The notes under the pieces are model-generated. The model had not been told where the DNA came from, ran no database searches, and saw nothing but the letters and a program-made list of their open reading frames with translations. A stretch of DNA of 7,436 nucleotides, from assembly GCA_036771375.1 (NCBI GenBank), contig DAIPHL010000110.1:1-7436 (forward strand), given 5' to 3'. Position numbers and translations under genes: made by a program. The stretch comes from DAIPHL01 sp036771375. GTDB taxonomy: Bacteria > Synergistota > Synergistia > Synergistales > Synergistaceae. Below, one piece after another: positions 1 to 7,373 of this stretch. Position 1 is the stretch's first letter. Each line of letters starts with the position of its first letter.

Positions 1-1597
1 GGTCGGCGAACTTTCCGGCGGAGTCTTTCTGCGCGTGGGAGAGCGCCGTTACCCCGTCCGAGAAGAGAGGAACGGCGCCTCCCTCCGCGTTGACTTCAAA
101 GCGGCCCCCCGCCGAGGTTATCTCCAGTGCGCCGAGTGCGTTCACCGCGGCCGCGAAGGGAGCGCCGGCGAGCGCGTTGATCTTTCCCGCGATCACGCCG
201 AGGTTGTCGGCGGCGTTGACGTCTACGACGTATTTGTTTTTGCCCTGCGTCAGGGTCAGTTTCCCCTCGGTCAGCGCGGCGAACGGCATTCCCCCGTCGA
301 AGGCGAGGCCGGAGAGTTTTTCGAGTCCCTCGTGTCGGTGGGACTTCGCGATCGCCCGCTCCGGCGCGAAGAGGGCGACGGCGCCTCCGTGTGCCTCCAT
401 GCGGAAGGAGTCTTCGGGGCGTCGCGAGACGATGTCGATCCATTCGGTGGTGTCCGCCTGGTTTGTCTTGTACGCGGCCCAAATCCTGCCGTCGGGGATG
501 TTGTTCAGCTTCGCCGCGACGTCTTTCAGGGTCTCGCCGGCGGCGAGATCGACCGTGTAGACGGTGTTGTCGTCGAACCGAAGCTCGAACCGTCCCTGTC
601 CCGTTACGGTGCGGCCGAGGGGACCGTAGGCCGCCCCTTTGATGCCCTCGGCGCGTGGGACGACGTCCGTTTCGGGCCAGCCCGTGAGGCGGACCGGTTC
701 TCCGGTGTGGCTCTGTATCTTGAGGTACTGTACTCCCTTGTCGTAATCCTTGACGACCGAGGCGGTCAACAGCTTGCTGACGTCGCCCATCTCCTTGCTG
801 TTGTTGATACGCTGCGCGATTTCGTCGAGAGTGTGTCCCTCGAGTTTCTCTCCCGGGTCGCGAAAACGGTTGTAATCGGTCGGATCATGCATCCCGTCCC
901 GAATTTCATCCTCCCAGCGCTCCGGTATGCGGACCTTGACCGTCCTCCAGCCGACCTTGAACTCGAGAATCTCCCCGCGTCCCTTCCATTCGAAATCGAG
1001 AGGGACCTCGGAGCCTTTGAGGGAGTGTGTGACCTCGTCCTTCGGAAAAACGTCGCGTCCGGAGAGGGAGACGCGCCCGGTCTGGTTGCGTGAGAACTCC
1101 CAGAGCAGTTTGTGCTCGTTACCGCCATATACGACCTCTCCGCCCTCTCCGATGCCGAACGGGATGCGGCAGGTCTTGAGTCCGGAGAAGAGGTATTCCC
1201 CTCCGATGGTCGAGTTGGCGAATCCGCGCATCTGCTCCTTGAGCTGGGTCAATTCCTCCCCGATCGCGTGAAGATCGATTCCCTCCAGTCCTCCGTCGCC
1301 CCCGTATATCGCGAGTTCCCGGATACGTTGAAAGGTGTTGTCGATGTGGCCGAGGGCGTCGTCCGTGAATTTGAGCCACGAATTAGCGTCCTGTAGGTTG
1401 CTGCGGTACTGGCCGCCCTCGAAGATCATCGTCTCCAGACCCATGCCCTTCGTGACCGCGTTGGGGTTGTCCGAAGCCGCGTTGTATTTTCTCTGCGTGG
1501 ACATCTGTTGCTGTACCTTCAGCAGATTCCCGAGGTTGCCGTGCATGTCGTTCAGCAGAAGTGCCTGCATCATGCTGTTTGTCACTCTGTAGGACAT
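1..1597 (-). CDS. flgL: Flagellar hook-associated protein FlgL, 5' part (532 codons, runs off window)
   Basis: Junction protein (HAP3) that sits between FlgK and the flagellin filament. Starting at ATG 1595-1597 the frame stays open to the window edge. The N-terminus is a clear flagellin/FlgL D0-D1 helix: MSYRVTNSMMQALLLNDMHG, then LLKVQQQMSTQRKYNAASDNPNAV (25-48), where most relatives read LSTGK-I-SDDP, then NLQDANSWLKFTDDAL (67-82), FQRIRELA (89-96) and GGEYLFSGLKT (132-142). From about 150 on, the protein enters a long middle region with three repeated modules (about 251-305, 346-430 and 456-532). A typical FlgL is about 300-400 residues in all; this one has no C-terminal helix by residue 532, so it must be considerably longer, unless it is truncated beyond the edge. 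One cysteine (C143). The ribosome-binding site is weak (AAGGA 12 nt away or GGGTGA 5 nt away), so coupling to flgK2, 21 nt upstream, is likely. A hybrid flagellin is the alternative; gene order favours FlgL. Confidence 0.92.
   Translation of the reverse strand, partial: MSYRVTNSMMQALLLNDMHGNLGNLLKVQQQMSTQRKYNAASDNPNAVTKGMGLETMIFEGGQYRSNLQDANSWLKFTDDALGHIDNTFQRIRELAIYGGDGGLEGIDLHAIGEELTQLKEQMRGFANSTIGGEYLFSGLKTCRIPFGIGEGGEVVYGGNEHKLLWEFSRNQTGRVSLSGRDVFPKDEVTHSLKGSEVPLDFEWKGRGEILEFKVGWRTVKVRIPERWEDEIRDGMHDPTDYNRFRDPGEKLEGHTLDEIAQRINNSKEMGDVSKLLTASVVKDYDKGVQYLKIQSHTGEPVRLTGWPETDVVPRAEGIKGAAYGPLGRTVTGQGRFELRFDDNTVYTVDLAAGETLKDVAAKLNNIPDGRIWAAYKTNQADTTEWIDIVSRRPEDSFRMEAHGGAVALFAPERAIAKSHRHEGLEKLSGLAFDGGMPFAALTEGKLTLTQGKNKYVVDVNAADNLGVIAGKINALAGAPFAAAVNALGALEITSAGGRFEVNAEGGAVPLFSDGVTALSHAQKDSAGKFAD
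2..562 (-). repeat. Internal tandem protein repeat in FlgL (modules 2 and 3)
   Basis: Module 2 is FlgL residues about 346-430 (308-562) and module 3 is about 456-532 (2-232). The cores align: VDLAAGETLKDVAAKLN (349-365) with VDVNAADNLGVIAGKIN (458-474). So do the tails: GGAVALFAPERAIAKSH (404-420) with GGAVPLFSDGVTALSH (506-521). The offset is 109 residues in the core and 102 in the tail, so one copy has a small loop insertion. Similarity is at protein level; only short DNA patches such as GGAGGCGCCGT are shared, so the duplication is old. Module 3 meets the window edge and a further copy may follow. Confidence 0.7.
346..847 (-). repeat. FlgL middle region with Flagellin_IN-like module 1 (683-847) and start of module 2
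   Basis: Module 1 covers FlgL residues about 251-305 (683-847). Its core, HTLDEIAQRIN, is followed by a variable stretch with TASVVKDYDKGVQYLKIQSHTG. Module 2 begins near residue 346 (position 562) and runs past the left end of this entry to about 308. The pattern of a TL-x-x-(I/V)A-x-(K/R)-(I/L)N helix followed by a beta-hairpin such as 'lkIqS..G' is that of Flagellin_IN-like motifs known from flagellins and hook-associated proteins. Module 1 is the most diverged of the three. Confidence 0.55.
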
Positions 1598-1618
1598 TGT
1601 CTTCACCCATCCTTCGTC

Positions 1619-4354
1619 TTACATTCCTACGCGGCCCATGCCGTTGATGACGCGGTCGAGCATTTCGTCGATGGCCGTCATGTAACGGGCGATCCCTCCG
1701 ACGCCCTGCTGGAACTTGATGATGTCCAGCATCTCCTCGTCGGTGTTGACGCCCATGACCGAATCGCGCTGTTTTTGGATCTGTCCGGCCACGTTTTTCT
1801 GTGCTTCGAGCATGTAATTCGCTTCGTATCCCTTGGAACCGATGTCGGAGACGAATTTCAGGAAGTAATCGTTGAAATCGAGGCTGCCGGATTCGAAGAC
1901 CTTGGTCGTCTTCAACTGTGCCATGCGGAGCGCCGCACTTCCGTCGCCGCAGCCTTTGCTGTGTCCCGTTCCGTCCCCGGAAGCGGAGGCGATCAGACTG
2001 ATGTCTCTGTCGAGCGCGGTGTTCATCACGAAGTGTCTGGAGGCGCCGTATCTCGCGTTCACGTGGTTGTAGAAGGCCGTTCCGGTCGTGTCGATATTGT
2101 CCCCGATTCCGTGTCCGGAGTAGTGGACGGCGTTGGATTCGGTCACCATCTCGAAGACGATTTTGTCGAAGTAGTCCTCGAAGCCGAGCGCGAGATCGTC
2201 TCTGCTCTCGAGCGTCGAGAATATCTCTCCGTTCGTCAGGTGCGGCCTCACCGTGATGATCGTCGGTTCGTTGCCGGACAGGCTCCCTCTGTCGTCGTAG
2301 TAGCGGTTCAATCCGTTCAGGTTGAGTCGAATGCCGCGGCCGAATCGCGCGAGGACATCCGCCTTCGGATTGTCCCAGCGAACGAGTCCGCCGTGCCCGT
2401 CCGTCGTCTTGAAGACGCGGGCTTCGGCGAAGCGGTTGCTCTCCGAAAGATAGTGTCTTCCGTCGAAGATGAAATATGCGTCGTCGACGTAAGGAGCGCT
2501 TCTGTCGATGGTGCTGCCCGCTTTCGGGTTGGCGTTGATCTGCATGTAGGCTGTCGCGTTCGTCTTGCTGTCCGTAAAACCGAGCAGCTTTGCCACCGAG
2601 AAATCGCCGTTTGCCCCGCAGACGCTGCCGGGAAGGACGTTGATTCTGTTCGCTTCGCCCGAGACGTTGCTCGTCAGCGCGATGTAGAAGGAGCCGTTCG
2701 GTTCCCTGACGACGTTTGCGTGCAGCCACTCCTCCGGACGGGAGGGCGCCGTCTCCGGGGGGTTGGTGGGGTAGAGGGGAGGCGTGCCGAAAACGAGATC
2801 GCTCTGGTAGACCGCATTGATCTTATTGGCGATGGTCGTGAGCGTGTCGTCCTTCTTGACCGTGATCTCGACCGACGGATTTTTGTTCGCGATGCCGAGT
2901 TTCGCTGCGAGCGCACCTCTCACGTCGGTGATCGAGAGCAGGTGTCCGCGCATCCTTTCGTTGTTCGCGGCTTCTATGGAAAAACGCTCCGCGTCCTTTT
3001 CGTACTCCACGTAAAAGTTGGTGTATCTCGAGAGGGCGCTCTGGATGTCCGAGACGACGAGATCCACGCCGGCGCTTGTGCCGAGCAGGGTCTCTCCTCC
3101 GTCCGTCCGGATATCCCATCGATTTGTCGCATCGTTGTACTTTATGTTCACGTAGCTCTCGTAATCGCCTGCCGCGATCCGGAACTCGTACTCCCTGGGC
3201 TCCGTTCCGATCGGTTGCCCGATGACCTTGCCCCCCTCGAGGTCGAACGGTCGGCTCGATGCCCTGACCCCGACCGAGCCGACCTGCAGGGAAAAGGAGC
3301 CCTCAATGCCGAGTGCTTCGTCCTTGGCGTATATCGTGTCGAGTCGTTCGCCGCCGTCGAGCTTCCCCGGCGCTCCGCCGACCGTCCATGTCTTTCCGTT
3401 CGCGAGCCGTTCGACGAAGAGCTCGTGTATGCCGTTGCGGCTGCAACTCGCCGGGTCGGTCGCTCCTCGCTCGATGACGACGGACGCGACGGAGAGATCG
3501 CTGATGTGATCGTACAGGTTGTCCTCGATCTGCACGTCGAAATAGCTGTTGTTCCCGATCATCGGCACCAGCACCAGGTGGCGCGTATTTTTGATCTTGT
3601 TGCCGGAACAGTTGAATTGCGCTCCGCCCTGTATGAGCATCTTCCCGTTGATGTCGATCCGGTAGTCGCCGTCGGACTCGTCCAGCGATGGGCTGCCGAC
3701 GGTCGCGCCGGTCAGTTTGCAGAGCCTCTCGGCCAGAAGATCGCGTTTGTCCAGGAGGTCGTTCGGGTTTCCGCCCTTGTTCCGCACCTCCGAGATGTCC
3801 CTGCAGAGCAGCGCGATGTCGTCTATCAAATCGTTCGCCTCTTTGACCATGTCGCGAATCCTGTCGTTCAGGTCGAAACGATAGTCGTCGTAGCGCTTGC
3901 GCATGTGGGTGAGGGAGGTGATCATTTTTTTCGTGCTCTCGATCAGCGTCTCCCGGGCGGATGCCTCCTGCGGATGTATATGCAGGTTTTGATGTTTGCT
4001 CCAGTAGTCGTCCAGAGCCGTTCGGAACGTGCTGCGATCGATCTCGCCCGAGTAAAACTCGAGATTTTTCAGGTTGTCGGCGCGGGTCTCCCAATAGCCG
4101 AGCGTGGGCAACTGCGCCCGGTACTGGGCGTCCAGGAAGAGGTTCCTTATTCGGGTGATCGAGTCGACGGAGACCCCTTGTCCAAGCGAGAGGAGTCCCT
4201 CTTTCACGGGAGCGTTGGCGTTTATGTTCACTCTCTGGCGAGCAAAGCCTTCCGTGCCCGCGTTTGCGATGTTGTGCCCGGCGGTCTCTATGCCCCTTCT
4301 GTAGTAGCTTAAAGCGGTGTTTCCGGATGACAGTCCGGCGAACAGATTTCCCAC
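1619..4354 (-). CDS. flgK: Flagellar hook-associated protein FlgK, second (more canonical) paralog, 911 aa
   Basis: Second HAP1-type junction subunit. The N-terminus has the textbook axial-protein motif TAGHNIANAGTEGFARQ (24-40), then FLDAQ (73-77). The C-terminus has MGVNTDEEMLDIIKFQQGV (867-885) and DEMLDRVINGMGRVGM, closer to the common DEEM-nLi-fQq...DEMLd pattern than FlgK1. It aligns with FlgK1 along its whole length: shared blocks include LLDKRDLLAERLCKLTG, VQIEDNLYD, GSFSLQVGS, FRIAAGDYES, INVLPGSVCG, PYVDDA, RGIRL and GDGTGHSKGCGDG. The pair therefore arose by duplication. At 911 residues it is far longer than typical FlgK; the extra length is in the middle, about 225-730, and includes a Flagellin_IN-like motif (EITVKKDDTLTTIANKIN, 496-513). 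The start is a GTG at 4352-4354, supported by GGGAGG 7 nt upstream and by the motif spacing. It lies 16 nt after the flgK1 stop and 21 nt before flgL. Six cysteines are present, four at positions matching FlgK1. Confidence 0.95.
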   Translation of the reverse strand: MGNLFAGLSSGNTALSYYRRGIETAGHNIANAGTEGFARQRVNINANAPVKEGLLSLGQGVSVDSITRIRNLFLDAQYRAQLPTLGYWETRADNLKNLEFYSGEIDRSTFRTALDDYWSKHQNLHIHPQEASARETLIESTKKMITSLTHMRKRYDDYRFDLNDRIRDMVKEANDLIDDIALLCRDISEVRNKGGNPNDLLDKRDLLAERLCKLTGATVGSPSLDESDGDYRIDINGKMLIQGGAQFNCSGNKIKNTRHLVLVPMIGNNSYFDVQIEDNLYDHISDLSVASVVIERGATDPASCSRNGIHELFVERLANGKTWTVGGAPGKLDGGERLDTIYAKDEALGIEGSFSLQVGSVGVRASSRPFDLEGGKVIGQPIGTEPREYEFRIAAGDYESYVNIKYNDATNRWDIRTDGGETLLGTSAGVDLVVSDIQSALSRYTNFYVEYEKDAERFSIEAANNERMRGHLLSITDVRGALAAKLGIANKNPSVEITVKKDDTLTTIANKINAVYQSDLVFGTPPLYPTNPPETAPSRPEEWLHANVVREPNGSFYIALTSNVSGEANRINVLPGSVCGANGDFSVAKLLGFTDSKTNATAYMQINANPKAGSTIDRSAPYVDDAYFIFDGRHYLSESNRFAEARVFKTTDGHGGLVRWDNPKADVLARFGRGIRLNLNGLNRYYDDRGSLSGNEPTIITVRPHLTNGEIFSTLESRDDLALGFEDYFDKIVFEMVTESNAVHYSGHGIGDNIDTTGTAFYNHVNARYGASRHFVMNTALDRDISLIASASGDGTGHSKGCGDGSAALRMAQLKTTKVFESGSLDFNDYFLKFVSDIGSKGYEANYMLEAQKNVAGQIQKQRDSVMGVNTDEEMLDIIKFQQGVGGIARYMTAIDEMLDRVINGMGRVGM

Positions 4355-4361
4355 GATCGAA

Positions 4362-4367
4362 CCTCCC
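4362..4367 (-). promoter_or_regulatory. Ribosome-binding site of second flgK (GTG start)
   Basis: GGGAGG on the minus strand, 7 nt before the GTG at 4352-4354. It lies inside the 16-nt gap directly after the TAG of the first flgK, so ribosomes ending flgK1 are well placed to begin flgK2. It justifies the non-ATG start. Confidence 0.85.
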
Positions 4368-4370
4368 GGC

Positions 4371-7073
4371 CTACAGGCCGACGCGTCCGACGCCGGTTAT
4401 GATCTTGTCGATAACCTGCATGAGCGTCGCGATGTACTGTGAAGCCTTGTTGAAATTCTGGGTCATCTCCACGATGTTCAGCATTTCCTCGTTGGAGTTG
4501 ACTCCCATTATGGATTTTCTCTGCACCTCCACCTGCTCGGCGATGTAGTTCTGCGTTTTGAGGGTCTCCTTCGCCCTCTCTCCGAACGCGCCGAGGTCGG
4601 CGATGAAATCCTTGTACAGATCGTTGAAATCGGCCGTCCCCTTCATGAAGAGCTTCGCCTGTTTGAGCCGGGCCATGGTCAGGGCGCCGGTCCCGTCGCC
4701 GCAGCCGACGCTGTGTCCTTTGCCGTCTCCTGTCGCCGCGGCGAAGCGGTTTGGGTCGAACAGAGCGTCCTTGTCCATCGCGAACTTTCCGAACGCCCCG
4801 TACTCCCCCTTGATCTCCTCGAAGAATGCGAGACCCGTGATGGTCTCGTACTCCTCGATGCCGTAGCTCGCGCGGTGAATCGCGTTGAACTCGCTCGCCA
4901 GCTTGTAGGTCATATCGTCGAAGGAGTCCGTCTGCGACAGCAGAACGTCGTCGCGGAGCTTTATGTGTGCGAAGATCTCCCCCCGGGTCAGCGGGTGGCG
5001 GACGAGAAGGGTCGTCTCTCCTCTTCCTTGCAGAAAGAGACGGATCCCTCGTGAAACCTCCTCGAGTTCTCTCGCGGAGGCGTTTCCCACCTCGACCACC
5101 CTGCGGGCGCTCTTGAATTCGTTGGTGGACGAGACGAACTCGCCGTCGTCGAACTGAATCCAGGCGTCGTCCACGTACACGTCTCCGTTCGGCGTGTCCC
5201 GATCGACGATCCTGTCGTTTTCGCGGTCGAGCTGAATGTAGCTCGTGGTGTCCGTGTGTACCGGCGTGGCGTCGTCCACGAGGCCGAGGCGACGGGCGAT
5301 CGTCATGTCCTTCATCTCGCCTCCGCAGACCGAACCGGACAGGACGTTGATGCGGTGGCTCTCCCCGGCGAGGTTGCTGGTGAGGCAGAGAAACCAGTCT
5401 CCGTTCGCGTCTTTTTCGACGGAGGCGTGCAGCCACTGTTCCGGGGCGCTCGGCGCCGTGTCCGGCGGTATTGTGGAGTAGGAAAGAAGAGATCCCGTTG
5501 TCTCCTCCGTACCGCCGCTTTCCACCGTAGTCACCTTCATCCTGTCGAACATGTAAGCGTTGTTGATCTTGTTGGCGATCGTCTGCAAGGAGTCGTCCGT
5601 CGTGACGTCTATGCGGACGATCGGGTTCTCGTTTGCAAGACCGGCCGTACGCATGAGGTTGCCGCTCAGGTCGGTGATCGACAGCATGTGGCGGTCCGTC
5701 GACTCGACGACGAGGGCGTTGCCCTCCGTCGTCGTGGCGATGCCCTCCGTGGCGTAGTGGTCGTTCAGGAACTCTGCCAGGAAGGAGACCGGGAGCGCGT
5801 CGGCCACGGTGTTCGCGGTGTTGCCCAGGTTGTCGGATAGGTTCCATCGCCCCAGGGCGTCGTCCCATTCGATCTTGATCGTACTTTCGAAATCCCCCGC
5901 GGCGATTCGGAAAGAGTGGGACAGGGGTTCTTCCGGCCCGGGTTTTCCGAGGACGTTGCCCGCTCCCGGCGGTGTCTTGGAATAAACCTCGCTGTACGCT
6001 CGGATCCCTTTCGAGCCGACCTGCAGGGAGAAGGAGCCGTCGATGTTCAGTTTGACGTCTTTGTCCCTTATTCCGTCGATTCGGGCTCCACCCTCCGACT
6101 GTCCCTTTCCGTAGCCGACGGTCCAGTAGCGCCCGTCGGCGAGGCGCCTCACGTTCAGATTGTGCGTGCCGTCCATGGTACAGCTTCCGTTGACGCTGCG
6201 CATGTCGTCGGCCCGGCGTTCTATGATCGCCTGGGCGACTCTGGGGTCGCTCGAGATGTCGTAGAGGTTGTCCTCGATCTGGACCTCGTAGTGGTTTTCG
6301 TTTGCCGGGTTTTTGACGAGGACCAGATGTCTTGTCTGCGTGCCCTGTACGATTGATTTCCCATTGATGTGAATCTTGTAGTCTCCGTCGAGTTCGTCGA
6401 CGCTCGTACCTGCCTCGGCTCCGGTCAGCTTGCACAGTTTGTCGACCAGAAGATCCCGTTGATCCAGGAGTTCGTTTGGCTCGCCTCCGGCCATGCGGAC
6501 GGAGCGAATGCCTCTGGTGATCACCGCGATCTGGTCGATGTACGAGTTTGCGTCTTCGACCATGGCCTTTACGTCCAAATTGAGCTCCGTCCTGTACGCG
6601 GAATATCTTGCGTGCAGATTTTCCGTAAAGGAGGAGAGGTTGTCCGCGTCCAGGAGGAAGGCCTTGCGCACGGCGCCGTCGGAGGGGTTCTTCATCACTT
6701 CTTGCAGGGAGCCCCAGAAGGAGTCCAGGAGGTCATCCAGTCCCTTGTTGTTTTCGTTGACCATGAATTTTTCTACGCGCTCGACTCCGCCGAGCAAGGT
6801 GTTCCAGTAGGCCTGTTCGGTGGAAATTCTTCTCTTCTGTGCGTCCAGGAAGAGGTCGCGCATCCTCTTTATTTCGGTGATGCGAACGCCCGTCCCGAGC
6901 ATGCCGATCCTGGAGGCGACGTGAAGGGCGGGGGTGGCCTCCGTTTTTGCGACCTGTCTGCTGTAGCCATCCTTGCCCATGTTTGTCGTGTTGATGCCGG
7001 AGAGCTCCATGTTCTTCTTGAAATACTCGATGGCTCTTCTCCCGGTCTCTATGCCGTGATACATGCTTACCAT
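4371..7073 (-). CDS. flgK: Flagellar hook-associated protein FlgK, first (divergent) paralog, 900 aa
   Basis: Junction protein (HAP1) that assembles outside the cell between hook and filament after export by the flagellar type III system. Family membership is visible at both ends. Residues 1-80 form the D0/D1 helix region with GINTTNMGKDGYSRQ (26-40), in place of the usual GHNIANA-TEG-SRQ, then the conserved FLDAQ (75-79). Residues 856-900 hold MGVNSNEEMLNIVEMTQNF and the terminal helix ending GVGRVGL. A conserved GGEPNELLDQRDLLVDKLCKLTG block lies at 196-218. The middle, about 225-715, is much larger than in the 553-residue Salmonella protein and carries a Flagellin_IN-like motif (RIDVTTDDSLQTIANKIN, 487-504). 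No signal peptide, as expected for this export route. I chose ATG at 7071-7073 because GGGAGG lies 7 nt upstream and the protein then begins like other FlgKs; an in-frame GTG at 7121 would add 16 atypical residues. Five cysteines are present, unusual for an axial protein. It ends 16 nt before flgK2. Family call is firm; the division of labour with FlgK2 is unknown. Confidence 0.95.
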   Translation of the reverse strand: MVSMYHGIETGRRAIEYFKKNMELSGINTTNMGKDGYSRQVAKTEATPALHVASRIGMLGTGVRITEIKRMRDLFLDAQKRRISTEQAYWNTLLGGVERVEKFMVNENNKGLDDLLDSFWGSLQEVMKNPSDGAVRKAFLLDADNLSSFTENLHARYSAYRTELNLDVKAMVEDANSYIDQIAVITRGIRSVRMAGGEPNELLDQRDLLVDKLCKLTGAEAGTSVDELDGDYKIHINGKSIVQGTQTRHLVLVKNPANENHYEVQIEDNLYDISSDPRVAQAIIERRADDMRSVNGSCTMDGTHNLNVRRLADGRYWTVGYGKGQSEGGARIDGIRDKDVKLNIDGSFSLQVGSKGIRAYSEVYSKTPPGAGNVLGKPGPEEPLSHSFRIAAGDFESTIKIEWDDALGRWNLSDNLGNTANTVADALPVSFLAEFLNDHYATEGIATTTEGNALVVESTDRHMLSITDLSGNLMRTAGLANENPIVRIDVTTDDSLQTIANKINNAYMFDRMKVTTVESGGTEETTGSLLSYSTIPPDTAPSAPEQWLHASVEKDANGDWFLCLTSNLAGESHRINVLSGSVCGGEMKDMTIARRLGLVDDATPVHTDTTSYIQLDRENDRIVDRDTPNGDVYVDDAWIQFDDGEFVSSTNEFKSARRVVEVGNASARELEEVSRGIRLFLQGRGETTLLVRHPLTRGEIFAHIKLRDDVLLSQTDSFDDMTYKLASEFNAIHRASYGIEEYETITGLAFFEEIKGEYGAFGKFAMDKDALFDPNRFAAATGDGKGHSVGCGDGTGALTMARLKQAKLFMKGTADFNDLYKDFIADLGAFGERAKETLKTQNYIAEQVEVQRKSIMGVNSNEEMLNIVEMTQNFNKASQYIATLMQVIDKIITGVGRVGL

Positions 7074-7080
7074 GATCAGC

Positions 7081-7086
7081 CCTCCC
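7081..7086 (-). promoter_or_regulatory. Ribosome-binding site of first flgK
   Basis: GGGAGG on the minus strand, 7 nt before the ATG at 7071-7073. It decides the start: the same hexamer at the same 7-nt distance precedes the second flgK. The competing upstream GTG at 7119-7121 has AAGGA 7 nt before it, but that would lie almost at the predicted mRNA 5' end and gives an N-terminus unlike other FlgKs. Confidence 0.85.
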
Positions 7087-7139
7087 GAAGTCGAAAAGAC
7101 GCGACGATGCCGAAACACCACGACGGTATCCTTGCATTA

Positions 7140-7167
7140 GTATCGACTGTGACGGCCGGAAACTTTT
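7140..7167 (-). promoter_or_regulatory. Putative sigma-28 (FliA/SigD-type) promoter for flgK-flgK-flgL
   Basis: On the minus strand, AAAAGTTT (7167-7160) is followed after 12 nt by GTCGATAC (7147-7140). The enteric sigma-28 consensus is TAAAGTTT-N11-GCCGATAA, so the boxes match 7 of 8 and 6 of 8 positions with a spacer one nt longer. Transcription would start near 7130-7135, giving a leader of about 60 nt before the flgK1 ATG. flgK and flgL are commonly sigma-28 dependent, so the location makes biological sense. The match is by eye only. Confidence 0.55.
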
Positions 7168-7373
7168 GGGTTTTTCGAAGAAAGGCGTGTTGCCCACTTT
7201 ACGCCATGGGGGAGGACCCTTCGGGCGAGCTGCGGGGTGGAATCGATCGGACGTCCGGGTGAAAGCCGCAAAGCAAACCCGTGGGGCGTGTGAACCGGCG
7301 GGAGATGACGGGGCGAAGGCCATGCACGAGACGTGCGAAAAGTGATATACCCCCCCGGTTTTCGTCGCGGCCG

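Noticed and set aside
35..1093. Plus-strand open frame opposite flgL
   Set aside because: Also antiphase to the coding frame, interrupted where flgL uses TCA; the minus-strand frame has clear FlgL motifs.
1508..4312. Very long plus-strand open frame (934 codons) opposite flgK2
   Set aside because: It is codon-for-codon antiphase to flgK2, its translation is rich in V, R and D without recognisable motifs, and its openness is explained by missing TTA, CTA and TCA codons in the real gene.
4309..6435. Minus-strand 708-codon frame overlapping flgK1 in another phase
   Set aside because: Extremely arginine-rich low-complexity translation typical of a GC-rich shifted frame; flgK1 in the true frame has family motifs throughout.
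7074..7121. N-terminal extension of flgK1 from an in-frame GTG at 7121
   Set aside because: AAGGA lies 7 nt upstream of it, but it would sit near the predicted transcript end; the 16 extra residues are unlike FlgK N-termini and the downstream GGGAGG-N7-ATG is stronger.
6369..7262. Plus-strand open frame opposite the 5' part of flgK1 and running into the leader
   Set aside because: Shadow of flgK1; no ribosome-binding site or motif, and the part beyond flgK1 is short.
7324..7336. Small hairpin GCACG-AGA-CGTGC as a regulatory element
   Set aside because: Only five base pairs with a three-base loop; expected by chance in GC-rich DNA.
7344..7349. GATATA / TATATC as a housekeeping -10 box
   Set aside because: No acceptable -35 element lies 16-18 nt upstream on the minus strand.
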